From: an uncultured Lachnoclostridium sp.
GTDB taxonomy: Bacteria; Bacillota; Clostridia; Lachnospirales; Lachnospiraceae
Length of the DNA: 10,579 nucleotides
Direction of reading: 5' to 3'
NCBI GenBank assembly: GCA_902464595.1
Contig: CABQJX010000098.1
Coordinates: forward strand, 1 to 10,579
Both the position numbers and the translations under genes were made by a program. Under the pieces are notes generated by a model. It made no database searches. It had not been told where the DNA came from and was given only the letters and a program-made list of their open reading frames with translations. Positions 1 through 6,933 of the stretch are shown piece by piece. Every line of letters begins with the position of its first letter. Positions within the stretch are counted from its first letter, which is position 1.

Positions 1-1034
1 CCGCCTGTGCTTCCTGCACAGGCTCCGATGAACATAATAATCAAAAGAATGGTCTTGGAAAATTCCGGCCAGGTGTTAAAATCTGCTGTGGCATATCCTG
101 TGGTAGTGATAATGGCAGCCACCTGGAAAGCCGCATGATGGAAAGCGGCAAACAGGGAAGGGAACATATTGCGGACATTGAGGGTGATGAGAAGGATCGA
201 TACAGCCACGATCGCCACATATCCTCTTAATTCTTCACAGCGGAATGCATCCTTTGCCCTGCGTATGAGAAGAAGATAATACACATTAAAATTCACGCCA
301 AATAACAGCATGAAGGTAGTAATGACCCCCTGCTGGTATACGGTATAGCCGGCCTGTCCGGAATTGCGGCAGGAAAATCCTCCGGTTCCCGCTGCCCCAA
401 AGCTCATGCAGATACTGTCAAATACAGGCATCTTTCCTAAAAGCAAGAGAAGGAACATGACAACCGTCATAAAGAAATAAATGGAATACAGGAGCTTCGC
501 TGTAATGCGGATTTTCGGAACCAGCTTTCCCACAGAGGGGCCTGGGCTCTCTGCCCGCATAATATGCATGTCGTAATCTCCTGCCAGAGGAAGGATCGCC
601 AGAATGAAAACAAGGATCCCCATTCCGCCAATCCAATGAGAAAAGCTCCGCCACATTAAAGTTGCATGAGACATATCCTCTACCTTGGATAGAATACTGG
701 ATCCGGTGGTGGTAAAACCTGAGACGATCTCAAACATAGCGTCAATGATATGGGGAATCTCTCCGCTTATCACAAAAGGCATGCACCCGAAAAAACTTAA
801 AAGAATCCAGCCCAGGGACACGGTCACGAAGCCCTCCCTGGCAAAAAACATTTTTGTCTCAGGTTTTTTTCTGGTACAAAGGAACCCTAAAAGGCCGCAG
901 ACCAGGCTGACTCCCAGATAGATCCACCCTATACTCTCTCGGTAAACAACGGCTGTGATCACAGGCAGCAGCATAAAAACCGCTTCCATATTCATGATCC
1001 AGCCCAACATATAAATAATAATACTATAATTCAT
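1..1034 (-). CDS. trkH: Trk/Ktr-type potassium channel subunit TrkH (C-terminus cut by left edge)
   Basis: Integral membrane subunit that conducts potassium into the cell, gated by the cytosolic TrkA ring. I translated it by hand from the ATG at 1034: 344 codons stay open to the window edge, with no stop or frameshift. Hydrophobic helices alternate with filter loops typical of the family: SGFTTTGSS at about residues 105-113, GAAGTGGFS at 213-221, TTTGYA at 310-315, and the start of the fourth loop, GACAGSTG, at 337-344. Family members are usually about 450-490 residues, so roughly the last 110-140 are missing here. The start is supported by an AAGGCGG ribosome binding site (about 1042-1048) that overlaps the trkA stop; the gap between the genes is 13 bases, suggesting translational coupling. 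The family is certain; Trk rather than Ktr naming follows from the full-length two-domain trkA partner. Confidence 0.95.
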   Translation of the reverse strand, partial: MNYSIIIYMLGWIMNMEAVFMLLPVITAVVYRESIGWIYLGVSLVCGLLGFLCTRKKPETKMFFAREGFVTVSLGWILLSFFGCMPFVISGEIPHIIDAMFEIVSGFTTTGSSILSKVEDMSHATLMWRSFSHWIGGMGILVFILAILPLAGDYDMHIMRAESPGPSVGKLVPKIRITAKLLYSIYFFMTVVMFLLLLLGKMPVFDSICMSFGAAGTGGFSCRNSGQAGYTVYQQGVITTFMLLFGVNFNVYYLLLIRRAKDAFRCEELRGYVAIVAVSILLITLNVRNMFPSLFAAFHHAAFQVAAIITTTGYATADFNTWPEFSKTILLIIMFIGACAGSTG

Positions 1035-1047
1035 GAGACGACCGCCT

Positions 1048-2404
1048 TTATGCTAAAATATCAGCCAGATCACTGAGGCCAGTATGGGTGGTAACGATCA
1101 CCACCGTATCTCCTGCTTCCAGGCTGTCCCGGCCGCGGGGCATGATGATGGTTCCATTCCGATTGATACAGGCCACCAAAAGGTTATCCTTGGTATGCAG
1201 CCGTTCCAGCGGGATCCCTGCTACCGGCGAATCCTTGCTCACCCTAAATTCCAGCGCCTCCGCCCGGTCCGCTACAATCTTATACAAGGTTTCCACACCG
1301 CTCCCCATAGAGTTTTGCATGGCCCGGACATACTGAAGGATAATATCCGCAGTCAGCAGCTTCGGAGAAATAACGCTTCCCAAGTTCAAAGAATCGATCA
1401 CTTCCTGGAAATCGATCTTATTCACCTTTGTGATCAGCTTTGCCTTAGACTGGCTGGCTGCATAGAGGGACAGCATGATATTCTCCTCATCAAACCCTGT
1501 AAGGGCAGCAAAAGCCTCTGTCTGACGGATTCCCTCCTCTAAAAGCAGCTTCTGATCCGTTCCGTCTCCATGGATGATCATGCATTCCGGCAATAATTCG
1601 CTGAGCTGACGGCAGCGCCCCTCATCCTGTTCTATGATCTTAATTTTGATCTTTGTATCCGCAAGGGCTCTTGCCAGGTAAAGGGTCAGCTTTCCGCCTC
1701 CGACAAACATCGCGGTCTTTACTGTGTTGTTTACAATTCCCGCCTTGCGGAAAAATGCGGCACAGTCTGAATGTTGGGCGATAAAAGAAATCTTATCCCC
1801 GCTTTTCATTACAAAATTTCCGTCAGGGATCATTACATCCTTCCCCCGCTCCACAGCACAGATCAGCACATTGCTCTTTAAACGGCCAACCACCTCCATC
1901 ACCCGCATGTTATCCAGAACAGACTCCTTAGGGATAAGGAATTTTAAGAGTTCAACACGGCCTTTGGCAAAAAGCTCAATATTGATCGCATTAGGAAAAC
2001 ATAAAAGCTGGGCCATTTCCCTGGCAGCTGCCAGCTCTGGATTAATAGCAAGGGACAGGTTTTAACTCCTCCCGGATATAATTGATCTCCGCTGAATACT
2101 CAGGATTGCGGATACGGGCAATGGTATGGCAGTTCGCTGCCTTTTTTGCAATCAGGCAGCAAAGCATATTCAGTTCGTCGGAATTGGTGGTGGCGATCAA
2201 GAGATCGGTATCCTTGATCCCAGCTTCCATCTGTACCTGATACACAGCCCCATTTCCATTTACACTCATAACGTCTGTGCTGTCTGCCAGAGACTGGAGC
2301 GCTTCGCTGTTGCAGTCGATGAGCGTAATATCATGATGTTCCCTGTTGAGCTGCTGGGCCAGGGTAGTTCCCACTTTTCCGCAGCCTACAATGATAATCT
2401 TCAT
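1048..2404 (-). pseudogene. trkA: Potassium uptake regulatory protein TrkA, interrupted by a one-base frameshift
   Basis: Peripheral cytosolic subunit that binds NAD(H) or nucleotides and gates TrkH. It appears as two reading frames. The first (2404 to 2042) gives 120 residues with the Rossmann motif GCGKVG at about 8-13 and ends in a frame-shifted KPVPCY tail. The second begins in another frame at about 2058 with LSLAINPELAAARE, continues through an ATG at 2016 and ends at 1048. Joined, they make about 451 residues in the usual order TrkA_N, TrkA_C, TrkA_N, TrkA_C, the normal family length. One extra base in the AAAACC run (2058-2063) explains the break. The second Rossmann loop is degenerate (GGGKLTL). 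A GGGGG ribosome binding site overlaps the rng stop, 8 bases upstream. It could be a real mutation, a sequencing error, or two separate polypeptides if ATG 2016 restarts translation; AGGGAA just before that ATG is too close to be a good site. Confidence 0.88.
2058..2063 (-). other. Frameshift site in trkA (one base too many in AAAACC)
   Basis: On the minus strand the codons read GAG TTA AAA CCT and run to a TAA at 2044-2042. Dropping one A or one C gives EEL(N/K)LSLAINPEL, the sequence expected at this point of TrkA. The needed shift is +1, so a classical -1 slippery heptamer would not repair it. Confidence 0.85.
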
Positions 2405-2412
2405 GTTACCCC

Positions 2413-3585
2413 CTATTGTATTTTTAAGCCGGAAACCTGCTCCCGCAGCGGTTTCCTCACCTTTTTTCTTGTGATCTCCACCAGATTCAGGGCAGTCATA
2501 TCCACCACAGCCGTCTTTATGCGATCTCTTGAAAAGATCTCCTTTAAGCGGCCAAACAGGGCCTGACGATCCTCCTGGCGCTCCATATCGATAAAATCAA
2601 CGATGACAATGCCGGACAGATTTCGCAGCCGGAGCTGACGGCCAATCTCCGCCGCCGCCTCCATATTGATCTGTAGGATCGTATTCTGCTTTGTCTTTTT
2701 CCCGGAATATTTTCCTGTATTTACATCGATCACCGTCATCGCTTCCGTTGGCTCAATAACCAGATAGCCGCCGGATTTCAGCCATACAGTAGTTCCAAGA
2801 GCCTGCTCCAAAACATGCTCCAGCCGGTAAAGCTTAGAAAGAGGAAGAAGGGGATCTTCATAAAAGCTCAGTTTTCCTGCGTCCTCCCTCTGGTTTTCCC
2901 TCAGATATGTTTGAAGTTCCTCATAATATTCCGGCACGTCTGTGATGATCTCTGATAAAGTTCCTGCAAAGGAATCACGGATCGCTCCGATGTACGCCGG
3001 CTCCGCCTGATAGAGGCATTGGAAACAGGTACGGCGGGAGCTCTCCCCTCGGATATGACAGAGACGTTCCTTCAGTTCCAAGACTTCGTTAAGCACAGCC
3101 TCATCATCTGCCTGACAGGCGTTGGTGCGCACAATGACACGGAAGGAGCCGTCTTTGATCGCTCCTTCCAAAAGGCTGCGCATTTTCGCCTTGTACGGTT
3201 CATCACGAAGTTTTGAGGAAAAATGGATCTGTCCCCCTCCCTCTGTTACAACACAAAAGCGTCCGGTCAGGGAAAGGGATCCTGTAAGAACCGGAGCTTT
3301 TGTCTTTACGCTGTCGCGGCAGATCTGGACTGCAAGCTCATCGCCTGGACGAAGGTCTTTTCCTCCCTTTTCTTCCTTGATACTGTAATATCCTGTAAAG
3401 CCAGGAGCTATCTCAATGAAGGCAGCTTCAATGTTTTTTACTACCTTCTGAACCTTTCCTACATAAATGTTTCCCAGAATGGAAACGGACGAATCCGGCT
3501 CAGCCATCAGCTGGACGATCTTCCCTTCTGAGAGCTGGGCTGTGAAAACCATGTTCCCCCATCGGGTGACCATTAATTTGTCCAT
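2413..3585 (-). CDS. rng: Ribonuclease E/G family endoribonuclease, short form
   Basis: Cytoplasmic endoribonuclease of the RNase E/G family, involved in RNA maturation and decay; 390 residues. An S1-like RNA-binding region lies at about 36-105 (SILGNIYVGKVQKVVKNIEAAF). The catalytic DNase I-like part carries VIDVNTGKYSGKK, with D287 matching a Mg-binding aspartate, and IVIVDFIDM with D330 matching the second. The end, VEITRKKVRKPL, fits the family, but the protein stops there. The CPxC zinc-link known from E. coli RNase E, which helps assemble dimers and tetramers, is absent. The only CxxC is CFQC at 187-190, in the middle of the protein. The start ATG lies 1 base after the DUF2344 stop, with GGAGAGG about 9 bases upstream, so the two are probably translationally coupled. 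Trk genes follow directly downstream. Confidence 0.93.
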   Translation of the reverse strand: MDKLMVTRWGNMVFTAQLSEGKIVQLMAEPDSSVSILGNIYVGKVQKVVKNIEAAFIEIAPGFTGYYSIKEEKGGKDLRPGDELAVQICRDSVKTKAPVLTGSLSLTGRFCVVTEGGGQIHFSSKLRDEPYKAKMRSLLEGAIKDGSFRVIVRTNACQADDEAVLNEVLELKERLCHIRGESSRRTCFQCLYQAEPAYIGAIRDSFAGTLSEIITDVPEYYEELQTYLRENQREDAGKLSFYEDPLLPLSKLYRLEHVLEQALGTTVWLKSGGYLVIEPTEAMTVIDVNTGKYSGKKTKQNTILQINMEAAAEIGRQLRLRNLSGIVIVDFIDMERQEDRQALFGRLKEIFSRDRIKTAVVDMTALNLVEITRKKVRKPLREQVSGLKIQ

Positions 3586-3586
3586 A

Positions 3587-4315
3587 TTAAAATTCCTCTC
3601 CCAGCTGCTCTAAAGTCTGGAAAGAATGATCCTGTGTCAGATCCGCATAAACTTCTTCCCTCTGGACTAAAAATGCAAAATCCGGGCGTTCCTGTCCTAA
3701 GAAGCGGTAATAAGCGTCAAGCACCTGCTCTGGTTTTATATTCGCTGCGCTTCCTGTAGATATTTTCATAAAAAGCCTGTCCTTTGGCCCATCATCCGGC
3801 TCTGCCATACGGTATTCCAGCTCGTAGACCAAAGGCTTAAGATCCATTTCCTTTTCACCTTTTTTTGTCTTTTTTGTGATCATTACAGAGGGACGGGAGA
3901 AAAAGGAAACAAGCCCCTCAAACCACGCTTTTGCCCCTTCCTGAGGCTCATATCCCTCCCGAAAGGCAAGTGTATAATCCGCAGCAGCTACGATCGACAT
4001 GGCATTTGCGGCCTCCTCAGGAAGACGGCGGCAGCTGGTGATCTCAAAGCCCTCTGACATGACGCTGTTCAGACGTTCCTTCATGACCTCAGAACCTTCC
4101 GCTTCAGACACTTCGATGTCCACATACTCGCCGTTGCTGGTGATCCCTACACCGAGAGGAGCGGCAAAGGACATGATCTGGTGCGGTGAAAATCCTCCGC
4201 TGTAACAAATCGCCACATCAGCCCTGCGGATCGCTTTCTGGAAATAACGCATCACATCCAAATGGCCGATGAATTTCATAATCCCATATTTTCTAAATTT
4301 GATCCGAATTTTCAT
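3587..4315 (-). CDS. DUF2344 / TIGR03936 radical SAM-linked protein
   Basis: Small protein of 242 residues matching the DUF2344 (TIGR03936) family, which occurs next to or fused with the radical SAM protein encoded just upstream. Its biochemical role is not established. Visible family hallmarks are KFIGHLDVMRYFQKAIRRA at about 14-32, YSGGFSPHQ at 38-46, and SNGEYVDIEV at 60-69. The C-terminal part (about 110-242) is less recognisable and includes a lysine-rich stretch at 148-156. The ATG at 4315 is preceded by TAGGAT, which overlaps the upstream stop, with a 12-base gap. Its stop lies 1 base before the rng start. This packing supports a three-gene transcription unit and a role in RNA or ribosome-related metabolism, but the link to RNA is guilt by association only. 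Confidence 0.92.
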   Translation of the reverse strand: MKIRIKFRKYGIMKFIGHLDVMRYFQKAIRRADVAICYSGGFSPHQIMSFAAPLGVGITSNGEYVDIEVSEAEGSEVMKERLNSVMSEGFEITSCRRLPEEAANAMSIVAAADYTLAFREGYEPQEGAKAWFEGLVSFFSRPSVMITKKTKKGEKEMDLKPLVYELEYRMAEPDDGPKDRLFMKISTGSAANIKPEQVLDAYYRFLGQERPDFAFLVQREEVYADLTQDHSFQTLEQLGEEF

Positions 4316-4327
4316 GGTTTATTTATC

Positions 4328-6202
4328 CTATTCCTTTTTACTTTCATAGCACACGCCGCATCCAAAACCTCTGGATCCGCATCCAGAGCATTTCTGACGG
4401 CAGTTAGGCGTCACTTCTTCTTTGATTGATTGGTTCCATTCGCGGATCAAAAATTTCTTTGATACGCCGGCATCGATAAAATCCCAGGGGAATATTTCAT
4501 CCAGACTTCTCTCCCTGGTCGTGTAAAATCCGATGTCCACCCCGCAGGTTTCAAACGCCTTCATCCAAATATCATTGTCAAAATATTCGGACCAGGAATC
4601 ATAAATGGCTCCCTTGCGGTACGCCTCCTCGATCACATCTGCAACCTTCCGGTCGCCTCTGGCCAACACACCCTCCAGCACGGTAAGCTCTGCCTCATGC
4701 CAATTGTATTTTAAGCTCTTAAAATTCTTCATCTCACGGAAGGTTCCCCTTACCAGATTGGCACGCTCAATAAACTCCTCTTTTGTGCACATTCTTGCCC
4801 ACTGGAAAGGAGTAAAAGGCTTTGGAACAAAGAAGGAGGAGCTGGCTACGATCTGCACCTTTCCCTGGCGTTTTTCCTTGGGAACCGTATCGTAATAGGC
4901 CTCAGCGATTTTTTCTGACAGATAAGCGATACCCTTCATATCCTCCTCTGTCTCCGTCGGGAGCCCCAGCATAAAGTACAGCTTAACACGGTTCCAGCCG
5001 GCCTGGAATGCATCAATGGCTCCCTTTAAAATAACTTCCTCGGTGAGCCCCTTGTTGATCACGTCGCGGAGACGCTGGGAACCTGCTTCCGGCGCAAAGG
5101 TAAGGCTGCTCTTTTTAATATCCTGCACCTTGCTCATGACATCTAATGAAAAAGCGTCAATGCGCAGGGAAGGAAGGGAAATATTCACACCCTTTCCCTT
5201 AAATTCTTGGATCAGGAAATTCACCAGTCCCTCTAACTCAGTGTAGTCGCTGGAGCTCAAGGAGCTTAGGGATATTTCCTCATGGCCTGTGCTCTTTAAC
5301 ATATCATAGGCGTAATGTTTCAGATACTCCAGACGGTGTTCCCTCAAGGGACGATACACGTTTCCTGCCTGACAGAAACGGCAGCCCCGGATACAGCCTC
5401 TCTGGATCTCCAAAACCACCCGGTCCTGTGTCACTTTCATAAAGGGAACCAAAGGCTTCTCAATATATCCCACGCTGTCCATATCCCGAACCAGCTGTTT
5501 GGTGACAACCGGCATGGCATTGGGATGATTGGGAAGAAAGCTTTCAATCGTACCGTCTTCCTTATACGTCACATCGTAGAGGGAGGGTACATAGATGCCG
5601 GGGATCCTGGCAGCCTCCTGTAAAAACTGTTCTCTGCTTCCGCCCGCTTTTTTATTGGCCTTGTAGCAATCCATCAGCTGGAAATAAACGGTTTCCCCTT
5701 CTCCAATATAAAACAGGTCAAAAAATGGGGCTAATGGCTCCGGATTGTAAGCGCAGGGGCCTCCGCCAATCACAATAGGATCCTCCTCGCCGCGGTCACA
5801 GGATCTTAAAGGGATCTGGGACAGATCCAGGATCTGCAGCACGTTGGTATAGCACATCTCATACTGGAGGGTGATTCCCAAAAAATCAAATTCCTTTACC
5901 GGATCCTGGGATTCCAGGGTAAAGAGGGGAATCTTTTTCTCCCTGAGGATCGGATCCAGATCCATCCAAGGGGAATAGACACGCTCGCAGTAAATATCCT
6001 CACGGCTGTTAAACATGGAATACAGGATCTGGATCCCCAAATGGGACATACCGATCTCGTAAACGTCCGGGAAACACATGGCAAAGCGGATATCCACTTT
6101 CTTAGGATCTTTAACTACCATGTTCACTTCGCCGCCGATATAGCGGGCTGGCTGCTGTACAGATAGCAAAATTTCATCACTTAACGCTAGTTTTTTCATC
6201 AT
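4328..6202 (-). CDS. TIGR03960-type radical SAM protein with B12-binding-like N-terminus
   Basis: Radical SAM enzyme of 624 residues; reaction and substrate unknown. The N-terminal part (about 30-210) resembles a cobalamin-binding-type fold, with the signatures FPDVYEIGMSHLGIQILY and IVIGGGPCAYNPEP, but I see no DxHxxG cobalamin motif. The radical SAM core follows at about 262-480, with the cluster motif RGCIRGCRFC (C270, C274, C277) for a 4Fe-4S cluster that cleaves S-adenosylmethionine. The C-terminus has a second cysteine group, C601, C605, C608, C615 and C618, which could bind another cluster or zinc. Two adjacent ATGs begin the frame. AAGGA sits 3 bases before the first and 6 before the second, so 6199 may be the true start. 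The gene leads the operon-like row with its usual partner DUF2344, then rng. Family assignment is firm; function is not. Confidence 0.93.
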   Translation of the reverse strand: MMKKLALSDEILLSVQQPARYIGGEVNMVVKDPKKVDIRFAMCFPDVYEIGMSHLGIQILYSMFNSREDIYCERVYSPWMDLDPILREKKIPLFTLESQDPVKEFDFLGITLQYEMCYTNVLQILDLSQIPLRSCDRGEEDPIVIGGGPCAYNPEPLAPFFDLFYIGEGETVYFQLMDCYKANKKAGGSREQFLQEAARIPGIYVPSLYDVTYKEDGTIESFLPNHPNAMPVVTKQLVRDMDSVGYIEKPLVPFMKVTQDRVVLEIQRGCIRGCRFCQAGNVYRPLREHRLEYLKHYAYDMLKSTGHEEISLSSLSSSDYTELEGLVNFLIQEFKGKGVNISLPSLRIDAFSLDVMSKVQDIKKSSLTFAPEAGSQRLRDVINKGLTEEVILKGAIDAFQAGWNRVKLYFMLGLPTETEEDMKGIAYLSEKIAEAYYDTVPKEKRQGKVQIVASSSFFVPKPFTPFQWARMCTKEEFIERANLVRGTFREMKNFKSLKYNWHEAELTVLEGVLARGDRKVADVIEEAYRKGAIYDSWSEYFDNDIWMKAFETCGVDIGFYTTRERSLDEIFPWDFIDAGVSKKFLIREWNQSIKEEVTPNCRQKCSGCGSRGFGCGVCYESKKE

Positions 6203-6226
6203 TCTTCCTTCTGATCTTGGCGAAAC

Positions 6227-6245
6227 TGCAATAAAATTTATTGCA
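6227..6245. promoter_or_regulatory. Perfect 8-bp inverted repeat before the radical SAM ribosome binding site
   Basis: TGCAATAA, a 3-base spacer, then TTATTGCA. It lies about 25 bases upstream of the radical SAM start, inside the predicted leader. It could be an operator or a small RNA hairpin near the ribosome binding site. The region is AT-rich, so a chance palindrome is possible. Confidence 0.35.
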
Positions 6246-6333
6246 TTACACTTTGTTTTTTTGTTGCTCTGAGCTTCCTATTCCAGTTATTTATCGCAGT
6301 GTTTTTACGATCATATTTGTGGTAAAATACTGA

Positions 6334-6339
6334 ATTATA
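6334..6339 (-). promoter_or_regulatory. Possible second -10 box (TATAAT) upstream of the radical SAM gene
   Basis: A perfect TATAAT on the minus strand, about 130 bases before the radical SAM start. The hexamer 17 bases upstream is TCGTAA, a poor -35 match, so this box is weaker evidence than the promoter at 6420-6448. It may be a chance match in AT-rich DNA. Confidence 0.3.
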
Positions 6340-6419
6340 CTATGAAAACCCATTCATTACGACAAAAATATTTTTTCAGAATATTTAGCACATTTTAACA
6401 CTATTTATCATCGCGGATA

Positions 6420-6448
6420 ATTATACAACACATATGGAATTTAGGCAA
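6420..6448 (-). promoter_or_regulatory. Predicted sigma-A-type promoter for the radical SAM, DUF2344, rng, trkAH row
   Basis: On the minus strand TTGCCT (6448-6443) is followed after exactly 17 bases by a perfect TATAAT (6425-6420). Transcription would begin near 6413, giving a leader of about 210 bases before the radical SAM start. No other candidate between here and trkH is as good, and the genes below have no room for promoters between them. The -35 box overlaps the stop of the small frame ending at 6441. Confidence 0.6.
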
Positions 6449-6891
6449 CTGTGAGTTGAAGGATCCGCTCTTCGATTGGTATCCATGCAAGATAAAACAC
6501 CTGAGATTTCAGATAGTTGTATTGTAGCATAAATACCTTGTTATGGGTATCGTTCTGTCTATAATTTTTTGCAGATATGAAAACCATGTTCTCCTGATCT
6601 GCATTTAAAATCCTTGAGAACAAGCTGTCAACTTTTTTATATCACATCCGAACTCCGCAGCAACAGACTTTTCACAAGTTCAAGCTGTGTTTTGGAAAGT
6701 TTTGGGAAGCCGGGCATTTTCTCTGCACAGTTGCGGATGCTGTTCATCGCTCCAACTGAAGCGGATGGTGTTATATGTGAAAAGTCATTATAGATAGAAA
6801 AAGGCGATGCTTGGTTGTGAAAACCAAGCATCGCCACTTTTTCTTGTCGAACCTTGTATGGCAGCTGCCCTATTTCAGTACTGTTTTTCAT
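6441..6891 (-). pseudogene. Unidentified decayed gene or repeat-like segment between the two gene groups
   Basis: I do not recognise this segment. Two short minus frames follow each other. One of 84 codons (6891 to 6637) ends KLSKTQLELVKSLLLRSSDVI. One of 60 codons (6623, a TTG, to 6441) starts in the next frame and reads ILNADQENMVFISAKN, then LQYNYLKSQVFYLAW. The second frame is open only back to a TGA near 6640, almost exactly where the first ends, so one lost base could join them into about 145 residues. Neither start has a convincing ribosome binding site, and a terminator hairpin lies inside the first frame, which argues against an intact gene. A weak promoter-like pair, TTGACA (6631-6626) with TTAAAT 17 bases on, lies at the junction. 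Alternatives are a dispersed non-coding repeat or chance frames. Confidence 0.25.
6797..6843 (-). terminator. Strong intrinsic terminator hairpin, probably bidirectional
   Basis: A perfect 14-bp stem, GGCGATGCTTGGTT paired with AACCAAGCATCGCC, surrounds a 5-base loop. A/T flanks (GAAAAA and TTTTTC) can extend it by six pairs past a 2-base bulge. On the minus strand the stem is followed directly by TTTTTC, the form of a rho-independent terminator. It lies about 90 bases after the stop of the cell-wall-binding protein gene and so closes the M60 locus. The plus strand also ends in a T run after AC. Confidence 0.8.
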
Positions 6892-6933
6892 ACTGTCTTA
6901 TTGATAGCCACCCGAAGTTATCTTATTCTTTTG

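Larger units (their letters stand above)
6203..6933. other. 730-base gap without a convincing intact gene
   Basis: This stretch separates the surface-protein locus from the housekeeping row. Reading right to left it holds a short 3' region, the terminator hairpin, the unidentified frame remnants, the promoter at 6420-6448, an AT-rich leader with a second TATAAT, and the palindrome at 6227-6245. I saw no tRNA, rRNA, T-box or CRISPR pattern. Its base composition is more AT-rich than the flanking genes, especially from 6240 to 6440. Confidence 0.7.

Noticed and set aside
2042..2064. Programmed ribosomal frameshifting in trkA
   Set aside because: A -1 slippery heptamer would move the ribosome into the wrong frame; a +1 shift is needed and no known +1 signal is evident. 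A mutation or base error in the AAAACC run is simpler.
6203..6440. T-box or other known riboswitch in the radical SAM leader
   Set aside because: I found no T-box motif (GGGTGGNACCGCG type) and no stem followed by a T run before the start codon.
6603..6631. TTGACA with TTAAAT 17 bases downstream, minus strand
   Set aside because: The -35 is perfect but the -10 matches only four of six bases, and no gene starts just after it. It is kept only as a note in the remnant entry.
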